A DNA stretch of 64,000 nucleotides. It comes from JAAXGX01 sp965203565. GTDB lineage: Bacteria > Acidobacteriota > Vicinamibacteria > Vicinamibacterales > UBA8438. Location of the stretch: the NCBI GenBank assembly GCA_965203565.1, contig OZ241896.1, forward strand, positions 1,488,001-1,552,000, read 5' to 3'. The notes beneath the pieces were generated by a model. That model was not told the DNA's origin. It saw only the letters and a program-made list of their open reading frames with translations, and did not search any database. This document shows, in pieces, positions 9,094 to 16,397 of the stretch. A program made the position numbers and the translations under genes. Numbering within the stretch: the stretch's first letter is position 1; the number at the start of each line of letters is the position of its first letter.

Positions 9094-9150
9094 TGCCGCC
9101 TCGTGAACGAGGGCGCAGGTGGTGGCGGCGAGATCGGCCGAACACCGGCG
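9094..9150 (-). pseudogene. short fragment of a vapC PIN-toxin gene
   Basis: Read leftward it encodes ADLAATTCALVHEAAF. The intact vapC at 9985-10359 has ADLAVAACALVHEAAF in its C-terminal part. Only this motif remains, directly abutting the dapA fragment, so it is debris from rearrangement. Confidence 0.55.
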
Positions 9151-9172
9151 GGGCGCTGTGGGTCGGTAGATA

Positions 9173-9186
9173 CAACATATTTGTTG
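9173..9186. promoter_or_regulatory. palindrome overlapping the -35 region of hicA
   Basis: CAACATATTTGTTG is an inverted repeat (CAACA, TATT, TGTTG) that overlaps a TTGACT -35-like box at 9184-9189, about 50 bp before hicA. HicB proteins repress their own operons from such operators, so this is a plausible HicB site. This is inferred from position only. Confidence 0.4.
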
Positions 9187-9238
9187 ACTTCGCGATCGTG
9201 ATTGAGTTAACCTCGCTCCATGGAAAGGAGGTGGTGGC

Positions 9239-9418
9239 ATGACATCGCGGCAGTTCAAGCGGTGGCTGCGTCAGCAGGAATGCGCCTTCGAGACCGGCAA
9301 AGGAGGACATCTTGTGGTTCGACGCGGCGACCGGAAATCGATCCTCCCGATGCACGGCAAGAAGGATATGCCAAAAGGAACGATAGAAGCTATCAAGAAA
9401 AACCTTGGACTGAAATAA
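9239..9418 (+). CDS. hicA: HicA-family mRNA interferase toxin
   Basis: The 59-residue protein MTSRQFKRWLRQQECAFE has the double-stranded-RNA-binding-like fold signature of HicA, with the catalytic histidine in TGKGGHLVV and the motif MHGKKDMPKGTIEAIKKNLGLK. HicA toxins cleave mRNA and are neutralised by HicB. A very strong ribosome site, AAAGGAGG, sits ~8 bases upstream. hicB follows after a 114-bp gap containing a hairpin. Confidence 0.93.
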   Translation: MTSRQFKRWLRQQECAFETGKGGHLVVRRGDRKSILPMHGKKDMPKGTIEAIKKNLGLK

Positions 9419-9481
9419 ATCCAGTTTTCAACTTTGCTGTAATCACTTTTCCTTACACAGACTGAACAGCTTTCAATCAAG

Positions 9482-9507
9482 GGGCCGCCGAGAACGCTCG
9501 GCGGTCC
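9482..9507. other. perfect GC-rich hairpin between hicA and hicB
   Basis: CCGCCGAG, loop AACG, then CTCGGCGG make an 8-bp perfect stem that extends further with a G-T pair. No T-run follows, so it is not a standard terminator. It may separate expression of toxin and antitoxin, or be a processing or stability element. Confidence 0.5.
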
Positions 9508-9532
9508 CGCCTGAAATCTTGAGAATCGAGCC

Positions 9533-9946
9533 ATGTGGAACTATCCGGTGAAACTGACGACCGAAGGCGACTTCGTGCTGGTGGACTTTCCGGACTTTCC
9601 GGAGGCGCACACCTACGGGGACGACCGGGACGAAGCCCTGACTCGCGCGGTCGATGCGCTGGCGACGATCATCGACGCCTGCATGCGCGACCGGCGGCCG
9701 ATTCCCCGGCCGTCCACGCGGAAGCGCGGCCCCACGGTCGCCCTGCCTCCCCTGATGGTCGCCAAGGTCGAACTCCACAACGCGATGATCGAGCAGAAGG
9801 TGAACAAGGCCGAACTCGGGCGGCGTCTCCACTGGCATCTGCCCCAGGTCGACCGCGTGCTCGACGTGCGGCACGCCTCCCGCATCGACCAGATCGAACA
9901 CGCCCTCGCCGCCGTCGGCAAACGCGTGGAACTGCACGTGGTCTGA
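9533..9946 (+). CDS. hicB: HicB-family antitoxin
   Basis: The 137-residue protein starts MWNYPVKLTTEGDFVLVDFPDFPEAHTYGDD, the partially degraded RNase H-like fold typical of HicB. A C-terminal helix-turn-helix-like part follows (NAMIEQKVNKAELGRRL, QVDRVLDVRHASRIDQIEHAL), which would bind the operon promoter. It pairs with hicA. The same 5' end survives as a remnant at 3061-3109. Confidence 0.92.
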   Translation: MWNYPVKLTTEGDFVLVDFPDFPEAHTYGDDRDEALTRAVDALATIIDACMRDRRPIPRPSTRKRGPTVALPPLMVAKVELHNAMIEQKVNKAELGRRLHWHLPQVDRVLDVRHASRIDQIEHALAAVGKRVELHVV

Positions 9947-9984
9947 CGCCGGATGCCGGGCGGGCGCACTTCCGGCGCGGGCTG

Positions 9985-10359
9985 CTACATCAACTCCAAG
10001 CCGGGCAGGTCGCTGAAGTCGTCCGGGTTCAACGTCCAGAACGCCGCCTCGTGGACGAGGGCGCAGGCGGCGACGGCGAGATCGGCCGCCCGGCGGCGGG
10101 GACGGGATGCCGTGGAGTAGAGCGTCGCGGCCTGTCGGGCGGCTTCGGCGTCGAACGGAACGGCGGCGGCGGACGGAAACAGCGCTTCCTGGGCGCGGAG
10201 CTCGGCGATGGTCCGCGGTCCGCGCAGCCACTCGTACAGGACGACCGTCGAGACAGCCGTGCGATGACCTGCCTCCACGAGCGCGAACAGACGGTCGAAA
10301 GAGCGGCGGGCGCCGGTCAGCGCGTCCACGAGCGCCGACGTGTCGAGATGGATCGTCAT
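9985..10359 (-). CDS. vapC: PIN-domain ribonuclease toxin, VapC family
   Basis: The 124-residue protein begins MTIHLDTSALVDALTG, with the first acidic PIN residue at Asp6, and continues with STVVLYEWLRGPRT (second acidic residue in the E of YEW). The C-terminal RRAADLAVAACALVHEAAFWTLNPDDF supplies the remaining acidic residues. VapC toxins cut RNA in a Mg-dependent manner. Its ATG overlaps the stop of the upstream antitoxin gene, the usual VapBC arrangement. Confidence 0.92.
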   Translation of the reverse strand: MTIHLDTSALVDALTGARRSFDRLFALVEAGHRTAVSTVVLYEWLRGPRTIAELRAQEALFPSAAAVPFDAEAARQAATLYSTASRPRRRAADLAVAACALVHEAAFWTLNPDDFSDLPGLELM

Positions 10360-10643
10360 GCGCCGGAACCCCGCCGCCACCCTGCGCGGCGGGAAGCGCG
10401 TATCTCCCGGAGCTCGGCGTCGACGCTCGACGGCGAACGCGTGACCGGTTCGGCGCGGAGGCGCTCGAGCGCCTCCAGCATGCGGAGCCGCTCGGTCTCG
10501 CTCAACCGGTCGGTCCTGGCCGCGTAGTCGGCCATCGCCTCCCGGACGACGTGGCTCTGCGGCTTGCCGAGACGGTCCGCCGCCCGGCGGATGCGCCGCA
10601 CCGTCGCCTCGTCCAGGGAATAGGTCACCTTGACCATAACCAA
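10356..10643 (-). CDS. vapB: ribbon-helix-helix antitoxin, VapB-type
   Basis: The 95-residue protein VKVTYSLDEATVRRIRRAADRLG, KPQSHVVREAMADYAAR is a canonical ribbon-helix-helix DNA-binding domain. A C-terminal tail would wrap the VapC toxin. Start codons at 10643 and 10637 are both possible (MVMVKV or MVKV). The coding end overlaps the vapC start by four bases. Confidence 0.88.
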   Translation of the reverse strand: MVMVKVTYSLDEATVRRIRRAADRLGKPQSHVVREAMADYAARTDRLSETERLRMLEALERLRAEPVTRSPSSVDAELREIRASRRAGWRRGSGA

Positions 10644-10659
10644 GCCATACTACCATAAT

Positions 10660-10697
10660 AGCCGTGGTGGAGCCCCCGCTCTCGGCGCCCCGGGCAG
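10660..10697. repeat. scrambled remnant resembling the palindromic element ends
   Basis: GCCGTGGTGGAGCCCC and CGCTCTCGGCGCCCCGGG resemble, respectively, the inverted left end and the inner right side of the palindromic elements. The last three bases, CAG, are the real left end of composite copy C. The remnant may be a deleted copy or a rearranged end; the evidence is modest. Confidence 0.35.
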
Positions 10698-10774
10698 CCC
10701 GTTGATCAACGACAATTATTTTGGCCGGTCGTCGAGAGGGCGGTCGGCACGGTGCTGGATGGCGCTGGTGACGT

Positions 10775-12295
10775 GTGAGACTGCCCGTTTTCCTCTGGGA
10801 GGACGGGTTGGTCACGGACGCGCAGGTTCGGCGTTTACGCGAGAAGCGGATGGCAGGCAAGACGCTGACGGCGGCGGCGGCGGCGGCCGGGATGAGCGAG
10901 CGGACGGCTCGCCGCTGGCAGGAGGGGGCGTTGCCGTCGGCTGCGAAGGCGCCGCGGCCGTGGCGCACGCGGGAGGATCCGTTCGCCGACGTGTGGGCGT
11001 CGGAGGTTGTGCCGCAGTTGGCGGCCGACACCGCCGGGCGGCTGCAGGTGCTGACGCTGTTCACGGCGCTGTGCCGGCGGCATCCTGGCCGCTTTCAGCC
11101 CGGGCAGCTACGGACGTTGCAGCGTCGGGTCCGTGCGTGGCGGGTGGAGCACGGCCCCGCCCGGGAGGTGTACTTCGAGCAGGCGGCGGTTCCGGGTCGG
11201 GAGGCGGCGTTCGACTTCACCGACGCGGGCGAGCTGGGAGTGACGCTTCGGGGCGTTCGGTTCCCGCACCTGCTGTTCGAGTGGGTGCTGAGCTACAGCC
11301 GGTGGACGTATGTGGGACTGGCGCTGAGCGAGACGTTCGAGGCGCTGGTGGCGGGTCTGCAGGACGCGCTGTGGACGCTGGGCGCGGCGCCGTCGGTGCT
11401 GCGGCACGACAACCTGTCGGCGGCGACGCACGAGTTGCGGCGCAGCGGCGGGCGTCAGTTGACGGTGCGGTTCCGGCAGGTGCTGGAGCACTACGGGCTG
11501 CGCTCGTCGCGGATTCAGCCCGGAAAGCCGCACGAGAACGGCGTGGCCGAGCAATGCCACTTCCGGACGAAGACGGCGATCGAGCAGGCGCTGCTGTTGC
11601 GGGGCGGCCGGGATTTCGACGACGAGTCGGCGTATCTGGCGTTGGTGCGGGCGGTGGTCGGCCGGGAGCGGAATGCGCGTGCGGCGTCTCGTCCGGCCGA
11701 GGAACGGGCGTATCTGCGGCCGTTGCCGCCGGCCCGGATTCCGGCGTACACGACGTTGCAGTGCCGGGTGAGGAAGTGGAGCACGATTCGGGTCGGCGGC
11801 CGGATCTATTCGGTTCCGTCGCGGTTGATCGGCCATACGGTCGAGGCGCGTCAGCATCCGTCGGCGGTCGAGGTCGTCTACGGCGGCCGGGTGCTGTGCA
11901 CGATGCCGCGTCTGCGGGGCGCGGCGGGTCACCGGATCGACTACCGGCACATCATCGGGAGTCTGGTGCGGAAGCCGGGCGCCTTCGCGCGGTATCGCTT
12001 CCGGGAGGAGTTGTTCCCGTCGCTGACGTTCCGGGCGGCGTATGACGCGCTCGGCCGTACGCACGGCGCGCGGGCCGACGTGGAGTACGTGCGCCTGTTG
12101 CACCTGGCGGCCACGACCGGCGAGCGGCGGGTCGAGGCGGCGCTTCGCGCCCGGCTCGACGCCGGCGTCCCCTGCGATTACGCCAGCGTTCAGGCCGAGG
12201 TGCGTCCGGCGGTTCCGGCGCTCCCTGCGGTGCACGTTCCCCGCCCGGACTTGGCGCAGTACGACGCGCTGCTGAGCGGAGGTCCGCCCGGATGA
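10775..12295 (+). CDS. istA: IS21-family transposase IstA
   Basis: The 506-residue DDE transposase begins with a helix-turn-helix (KTLTAAAAAAGMSERTARRWQ) and has a retroviral-integrase core: Asp in AAFDFTDAGEL (~150), Asp in LRHDNLSAAT (~212), Glu in HENGVAEQCHF (~253). It ends PDLAQYDALLSGG, the usual IstA tail that overlaps istB by four bases (ATGA). The start could be the M at 10775 or a GTG at 10808. Confidence 0.92.
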   Translation: MRLPVFLWEDGLVTDAQVRRLREKRMAGKTLTAAAAAAGMSERTARRWQEGALPSAAKAPRPWRTREDPFADVWASEVVPQLAADTAGRLQVLTLFTALCRRHPGRFQPGQLRTLQRRVRAWRVEHGPAREVYFEQAAVPGREAAFDFTDAGELGVTLRGVRFPHLLFEWVLSYSRWTYVGLALSETFEALVAGLQDALWTLGAAPSVLRHDNLSAATHELRRSGGRQLTVRFRQVLEHYGLRSSRIQPGKPHENGVAEQCHFRTKTAIEQALLLRGGRDFDDESAYLALVRAVVGRERNARAASRPAEERAYLRPLPPARIPAYTTLQCRVRKWSTIRVGGRIYSVPSRLIGHTVEARQHPSAVEVVYGGRVLCTMPRLRGAAGHRIDYRHIIGSLVRKPGAFARYRFREELFPSLTFRAAYDALGRTHGARADVEYVRLLHLAATTGERRVEAALRARLDAGVPCDYASVQAEVRPAVPALPAVHVPRPDLAQYDALLSGGPPG

Positions 12296-13267
12296 CGGCG
12301 TCGAGCACGCAGGTGACGACGCTGCTGACACGGTTCGGCCTGACGACGGCGGCCGAGGAACTCGTCCCCCGGCTGACGCAGGCCGGCCACCATGCGGCGT
12401 TGCCGGCGCTGCTCGAGGTGTTCGAGGCGGAAGCCGACGCACGCCGTCAGCGCCGGATCGCGCGGTTGCGCCGCGCGGCGCGGCTGCCGCCCGGCAAGAC
12501 GTTCGCGACGCTCGACACCGGCCGCCTGCCGGGGCCGGTCGTGCAGCAACTCGAGACGCTGGCCGCCGGGGCGTTCCTCGAGACGGCGACGAACGTGCTG
12601 GCGTTCGGTCTGCCGGGCGTGGGCAAGAGCCACGCGCTGTGCGCCGTCGGGCATGCCCTGGTCGAGGCCGGCCGCAGCGTGCTGTGCGCGCCCGCCTATC
12701 AGCCCGTGGCGAAAGTCCCCGCTGCATTCGAGCGGCGATGCATCCCGCCTGACGGCGTTGTTCGTCGGTTGCGTATGCCCAATATGCGCCTTCCTCACGC
12801 CTTGTCAGGCGGGCGCCTCACCGCTCTCGGTGCGACGCGGGGATTCCACCACGGGCTGCTATGCCCTGGTCCAGGAACTGCTCGGCGCGAAACGCGACCT
12901 CGACCTGCCCCGCGCCCTCCGCAAGCTCGACCTCTTCGAGGTCATCCTGCTCGACGACCTCGGCTACGTACAGCAGAGCTCGGACGAGGCCGAGGTGTTG
13001 TTCACCCTGCTGGCCGAGCGGTACGAACGCCGCTCGGTGATGGTGACCAGCAACTTGGTCTTCAGCCAGTGGGACCGGATCTTCCGCGACCAGATGGCCA
13101 CGGCCGCAGCGATCGACCGTCTGGTGCACCACGCCGTCGTGCTCGAGTTCGACGTGCCGAGCTTCCGAACGGACCGGTCCGGCCGCAAGACGCCGCCGCC
13201 GACCGTGCCCCGCGGACGCGCCCCCGGCCCGCTGCTGCCCCGAAACCGCCGCCGCCCGGCCGCGTGA
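12292..13267 (+). pseudogene. istB: IS21 helper ATPase IstB, interrupted by palindromic element copy B
   Basis: The N-terminal part (MTASSTQVTTLLTRFGLTTA to VLCAPAY) contains Walker A, GLPGVGKSH. The C-terminal part, after the insertion, contains Walker B (VILLDDLGYVQQ) and the sensor region (VMVTSNLVFSQWDRIFRD). Between them lie 159 bp of element plus a CTAT duplication, 163 bp in all, which shifts the frame. The junction falls exactly at a tyrosine codon (CAPAY/ALVQEL). Without the insert the protein would be a normal ~270-residue AAA+ helper. Confidence 0.88.
12700..12858 (+). mobile_element. 159-bp palindromic element, copy B, in istB
   Basis: Left end CAGCCCGTGGCGAAAG and right end CCACCACGGGCTG, flanked by a perfect CTAT duplication (12696-12699 and 12859-12862). 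One extra G relative to the 158-bp copies makes the total insertion 163 bp and breaks the host frame. It must be younger than the arrival of IS21 no. 1. Confidence 0.92.
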
Positions 13268-13659
13268 ACGCCCCGGACGGTGTCCGCGAGCCGAGCAGCC
13301 TGTGGACCGCGCCAGCGGCATGGAAAACGCGCGCGGACCGTCGTGCCGGGTTGCGCCGCCGGGACAGCGCGTTTCCCACCCCGCTTTGGACGGCGCCGAG
13401 CGCCGCCCACACGGTCCACAGGCGCTACTGCTGTTGATCGCGATCCATGTCGATCTGAACCGGCCAAAATAATTGTCGCCAAGCGGCCAAAGTAGTTGAC
13501 GCTGAACACCCGTGGTGAAAGTCCCCGCTGGAAATGGCCACGTGAAAAGGGACCCCTGCGGCCACGTGAAAAGGGACCCCCCAGTTTCCGTCAACCGGTC
13601 AATCGATGTCCTCCTTCTTGGATGAAGAGTGTTTTCGGGTTGTCGGACGTGATCTGGCT

Positions 13660-13692
13660 GTGACCGTGTGCTCGCCGGCGCGCACACGGTCA
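13660..13692. terminator. strong hairpin downstream of istB no. 2
   Basis: GTGACCGTGTG and CACACGGTCAC form an 11-bp perfect stem around an 11-base loop, about 70 bases past the istB stop codon. There is no clear T-run, so it may be a transcription end point or a DNA structure of the IS end. Confidence 0.4.
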
Positions 13693-13762
13693 CGCTGCCG
13701 GGGCCGACAGCGCGGGTCGTCGTCGCCCGCGTTGGGCATTCGCCGCGCGCGATCCGGAGCCA

Positions 13763-14548
13763 TCAGCGGGCTCCCTTCTTGCCGGCGGCCGGCCTGCGGT
13801 TCCGCTTTGCGGCGGCCAGCCGGTAGCTGTCGCCGGTGGTCTGCAGTACCGCCGCGTGGTGCACGATGCGGTCGATGACCGCGGCGGCTGCGGTCGGGTC
13901 AAGGAAGACTTCGGACCAGCGCGCGAACGGCAGATTCGTCGTCACCACCAGGCTCCGGCGTTCGTAGCGCTGGCTGATGAAGCCGAACAGCAGGTCAGCG
14001 CCGGCCTTGTCGAAGGGCACGTAGCCGAGTTCGTCCAGGATGACGACGTCGCAGCGGGCGAGTTGGGCGAGCTTGCGGGCGAGACGGCCCTGCTGCTGCG
14101 CTTCGACGAGCAGCGTGACCAGTTCGGCGGCGGTCACGAACCGCACCCGGTAGTCGTGCTGACAGCAGGCCATCCCCAGGGCGATGGACAGGTGCGTCTT
14201 CCCGGTGCCGACGCCGCCGACGAACACGACGTTGGCGGCGTCGGCGACGAAGCGGCAGTCGAAGACCTGCAGGATCGCGCTGCGGTCGAGGTCGGGCTGC
14301 GCCTCGAACGAGAAGGCGTCCAGCGTCTTGAGCATCGGGAAACGGGCGTCCTGGATGCGGCGCTGGATACGCCGCTCCCGGCGTCCGGTCACCTCCAGGT
14401 GCGCCAGTTGCGCCAGATAGTCGGCGGGCGGTTGACGCTGGCGGGCGGCCTGCTCGGCGAGCGGCCGCCACTGAGCCGTGATCGTCGACAGGCACAGCGT
14501 CTTCAGGTCCGCAGCCAGATGCGGAGGTTCGATGATCGCGGCGGCCAT
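13763..14548 (-). CDS. istB: IS21 helper ATPase IstB (no. 2)
   Basis: The 261-residue AAA+ protein has Walker A GGVGTGKTHLS (~105-115), Walker B VVILDELGYVPFD (~165) and the helper motif FGFISQRYERRSLVVTTNLPFARWSEVF. It assists IstA in target capture and strand transfer. Its ATG overlaps the istA stop by one base. Length and motifs are complete. Confidence 0.93.
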   Translation of the reverse strand: MAAAIIEPPHLAADLKTLCLSTITAQWRPLAEQAARQRQPPADYLAQLAHLEVTGRRERRIQRRIQDARFPMLKTLDAFSFEAQPDLDRSAILQVFDCRFVADAANVVFVGGVGTGKTHLSIALGMACCQHDYRVRFVTAAELVTLLVEAQQQGRLARKLAQLARCDVVILDELGYVPFDKAGADLLFGFISQRYERRSLVVTTNLPFARWSEVFLDPTAAAAVIDRIVHHAAVLQTTGDSYRLAAAKRNRRPAAGKKGAR

Positions 14549-16029
14549 CAGCAGGAACCCTCCACCAGCGCGTCATACGACGACAGCGTCGGAGCGGGGA
14601 CGGTGACCCGCGCCAGTTCCGGACGCACGGCGGCGGCCGGCGGGCAGACTGGCGGCGGACCGGCCTGCTGCTGCCGCAGGAGGAGGCGCACCGTTTCCAG
14701 ACGCGGCGAATGGCGCTCGAGGGCGGCGGTCACCGCGCGCTCGACCGCCGCCGCCGGGTGCGTCTCCAGCAACCGCAGCATCCGGACCCACTCCTGATCG
14801 GGCTTGCGCGTGCGCCGGGCGAGTGCGTCCCGCACGCGCCGCCACACCGGGGCCAGCCGCCAGCCCTGCAGCGCCGTCGCCTCGGCCGCAGCCCGGTGCT
14901 TGCGCTCGAGCAGCGGCAGCACGTGCAGCGCATCGAGCACCTTCGCGCCCCGGACGAACACGCGGCGATGCCGCGCGATCACCTCCGCGCCGGCCGTGAT
15001 CACCACCCGGTCGTGGAACAGCTGCACCCACACCGGCCGGTAGGCGTGGCGGATCGGCGCCGAATACGCCACCTGGTCCACGCGGACGTGCCCGAACTTG
15101 TCGGCCACCCGCGCGACGACGCGGCAGGTGGCCGGCAGGTGAACGGGCAGCGCCCGCAGGCGCCGCCGCTCCTCCGCCAATGCCTCCTCGACCGAGCGTC
15201 CGTCGTCGAGATGGCGCAGCGGCAGATCCGCCTCCAGCTCCGTGATGATCGCCGCGTTGAGCGCCGACCAGCTCTCGACCGCCGGCCGCGGCCGGAACAC
15301 CAGGTTGCGGACGTACTTCACGCCGCCCTCCACCGAACCCTTCTCCCACCCCTTGCCCGGCGCGCAGAACTCCGCCCGGAACGGATACCCGCCCCGGAAC
15401 GCCTCGAACGCCTCGGTCCGCACCCGGTCCCGGCCCGCCAACACCTGCTTGACGGCCAGAGAGGTGTTGTCCAGAACGACGCGGCCCGCGACGCCCCCGA
15501 AATACTGAAACGCCGACGCGATGCCGTCGAGCAGCGACTCGACCCGCTCGACCGGATACGCCTTCGCAAAATACGCGTTGGAGAACGGCAGCGCCGCCAC
15601 CAGATACTTGACCTTGCACGGCGCGCCGGCGATCTCGACCCACGACTCGCCGAAGTCGACCTCCATCGTCGTGCCCGGCTGTACGCTCCGGTGCACGAAT
15701 GCCTCCCGAGACGTACCGGCCGCCCGCAACGCCGCGACGTAGCGGCGCACCGTCCGGGCCGGAACCGGTCCCGTCATCGGCAACAGCAGCCGGCGAATCC
15801 GTTGGGCGGTCAACCGCGGCTCCGCGCACAGCCACCGCTCGATCTGACCCCGCCACGGATCGAGGCGCCTCGGCCGCAGCGACGACACCCGCGCCGGCGG
15901 TGTCGGGCGGCCGACCGCCCGGCGCACCGTCTTGACGTCCAACTGCAACCGCCGCGCAATCTCCTTCTTCGAAACGCCTTCCGCCAGATGCATCTGGCGG
16001 ATCTCGGCCCACTGGGACATCCTGATCAC
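14548..16029 (-). CDS. istA: IS21-family transposase IstA (no. 2)
   Basis: The 493-residue protein opens with a helix-turn-helix (LAEGVSKKEIARRLQLDVKTVRRAV). Its DDE core includes MEVDFGESWVEIAG (~128), VVLDNTSLAVKQV (~190) and the acidic residue in GWEKGSVEGGVKYVR (~238). The tail ends TLSSYDALVEGSC. It is complete and pairs with istB downstream. Sequence similarity to IstA no. 1 is low, so the two IS21 elements are distinct. Confidence 0.93.
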   Translation of the reverse strand: MIRMSQWAEIRQMHLAEGVSKKEIARRLQLDVKTVRRAVGRPTPPARVSSLRPRRLDPWRGQIERWLCAEPRLTAQRIRRLLLPMTGPVPARTVRRYVAALRAAGTSREAFVHRSVQPGTTMEVDFGESWVEIAGAPCKVKYLVAALPFSNAYFAKAYPVERVESLLDGIASAFQYFGGVAGRVVLDNTSLAVKQVLAGRDRVRTEAFEAFRGGYPFRAEFCAPGKGWEKGSVEGGVKYVRNLVFRPRPAVESWSALNAAIITELEADLPLRHLDDGRSVEEALAEERRRLRALPVHLPATCRVVARVADKFGHVRVDQVAYSAPIRHAYRPVWVQLFHDRVVITAGAEVIARHRRVFVRGAKVLDALHVLPLLERKHRAAAEATALQGWRLAPVWRRVRDALARRTRKPDQEWVRMLRLLETHPAAAVERAVTAALERHSPRLETVRLLLRQQQAGPPPVCPPAAAVRPELARVTVPAPTLSSYDALVEGSC

Positions 16030-16313
16030 CTCTGCGTCCTCCCGGCTTAGACGACGAGACGACCGTGTCTCGCCCCTGCGATCTTCGCCAGGCGATCGCT
16101 GTCTCCCAACTGCTCAGGGGGTCCCTTTTCACATGGCCACGGGGGTCCCTTTTCATCTTGCCATTACCAAGTCCCCGCTGCATTCGAGCAGCGATCCATC
16201 CCGCCTGACGGCGTTGTTCGTCGGTTGCGTATGCCCAATATGCGCCCTCCTCACGCCTTGTCAGCCGGGCGCCTCGCCGCTCTCGGTGCGACGCGGGGTT
16301 CCACCACGGGCTG

Positions 16314-16334
16314 CGCGGGGCTCCACCACGGGCT
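16314..16334 (+). repeat. tandemly duplicated right terminus of palindromic copy C
   Basis: GCGGGGCTCCACCACGGGCTG repeats the last ~20 bases of the element that ends at 16313. It may result from template slippage or an aborted excision. Confidence 0.55.
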
Positions 16335-16397
16335 GCGATGCGGAAGTGACGATTTCCGCTTGACGGCGCGGACGTGTATCATGGTGCAGGCAGTCCC

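Larger units (their letters stand above)
10703..13508 (+). mobile_element. IS21-family insertion sequence no. 1
   Basis: The left end is TGATCAACGACAATTATTTTG. The right end, read inward from 13508, is TGTTCAGCGTCAACTACTTTG, followed by a second repeat GCGACAATTATTTTGGCC. Multiple terminal repeats and TG/CA tips are typical of IS21. CCCGT is duplicated at 10698-10702 and 13509-13513. It carries istA and an istB that was later interrupted by palindromic copy B, so this copy is probably no longer autonomous. Truncated right ends of the same IS lie at 57814-58323 and 60593-60762. Confidence 0.85.
13531..16168 (-). mobile_element. IS21-family insertion sequence no. 2
   Basis: Both ends carry two copies of a terminal repeat with the core GTGAAAAGGGACCCC (left 13538 onward; right, inverted, within 16117-16160). 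The flanks repeat AAGTCCCCGCTG (13519-13530 and 16169-16180), which is longer than the 4-8 bp usual for IS21. Intact istA and istB lie on the minus strand, so it may still be active. A terminal fragment of a relative lies at 61716-61760. Confidence 0.87.
10695..16313 (+). mobile_element. palindromic element, copy C, split by two nested IS21 elements
   Basis: The pieces are 10695-10702, 13509-13530 and 16169-16313. Removing both IS elements and their duplications restores an element of 158 bp (3 + 22 + 133) with the usual CAGCCCGTGGTGAAAG left end and CCACCACGGGCTG right end. The first IS duplicated CCCGT; the second is flanked by a 12-bp direct repeat, AAGTCCCCGCTG. A partial second right end (CTCCACCACGGGCTG) follows at about 16314-16334. 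Confidence 0.8.
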
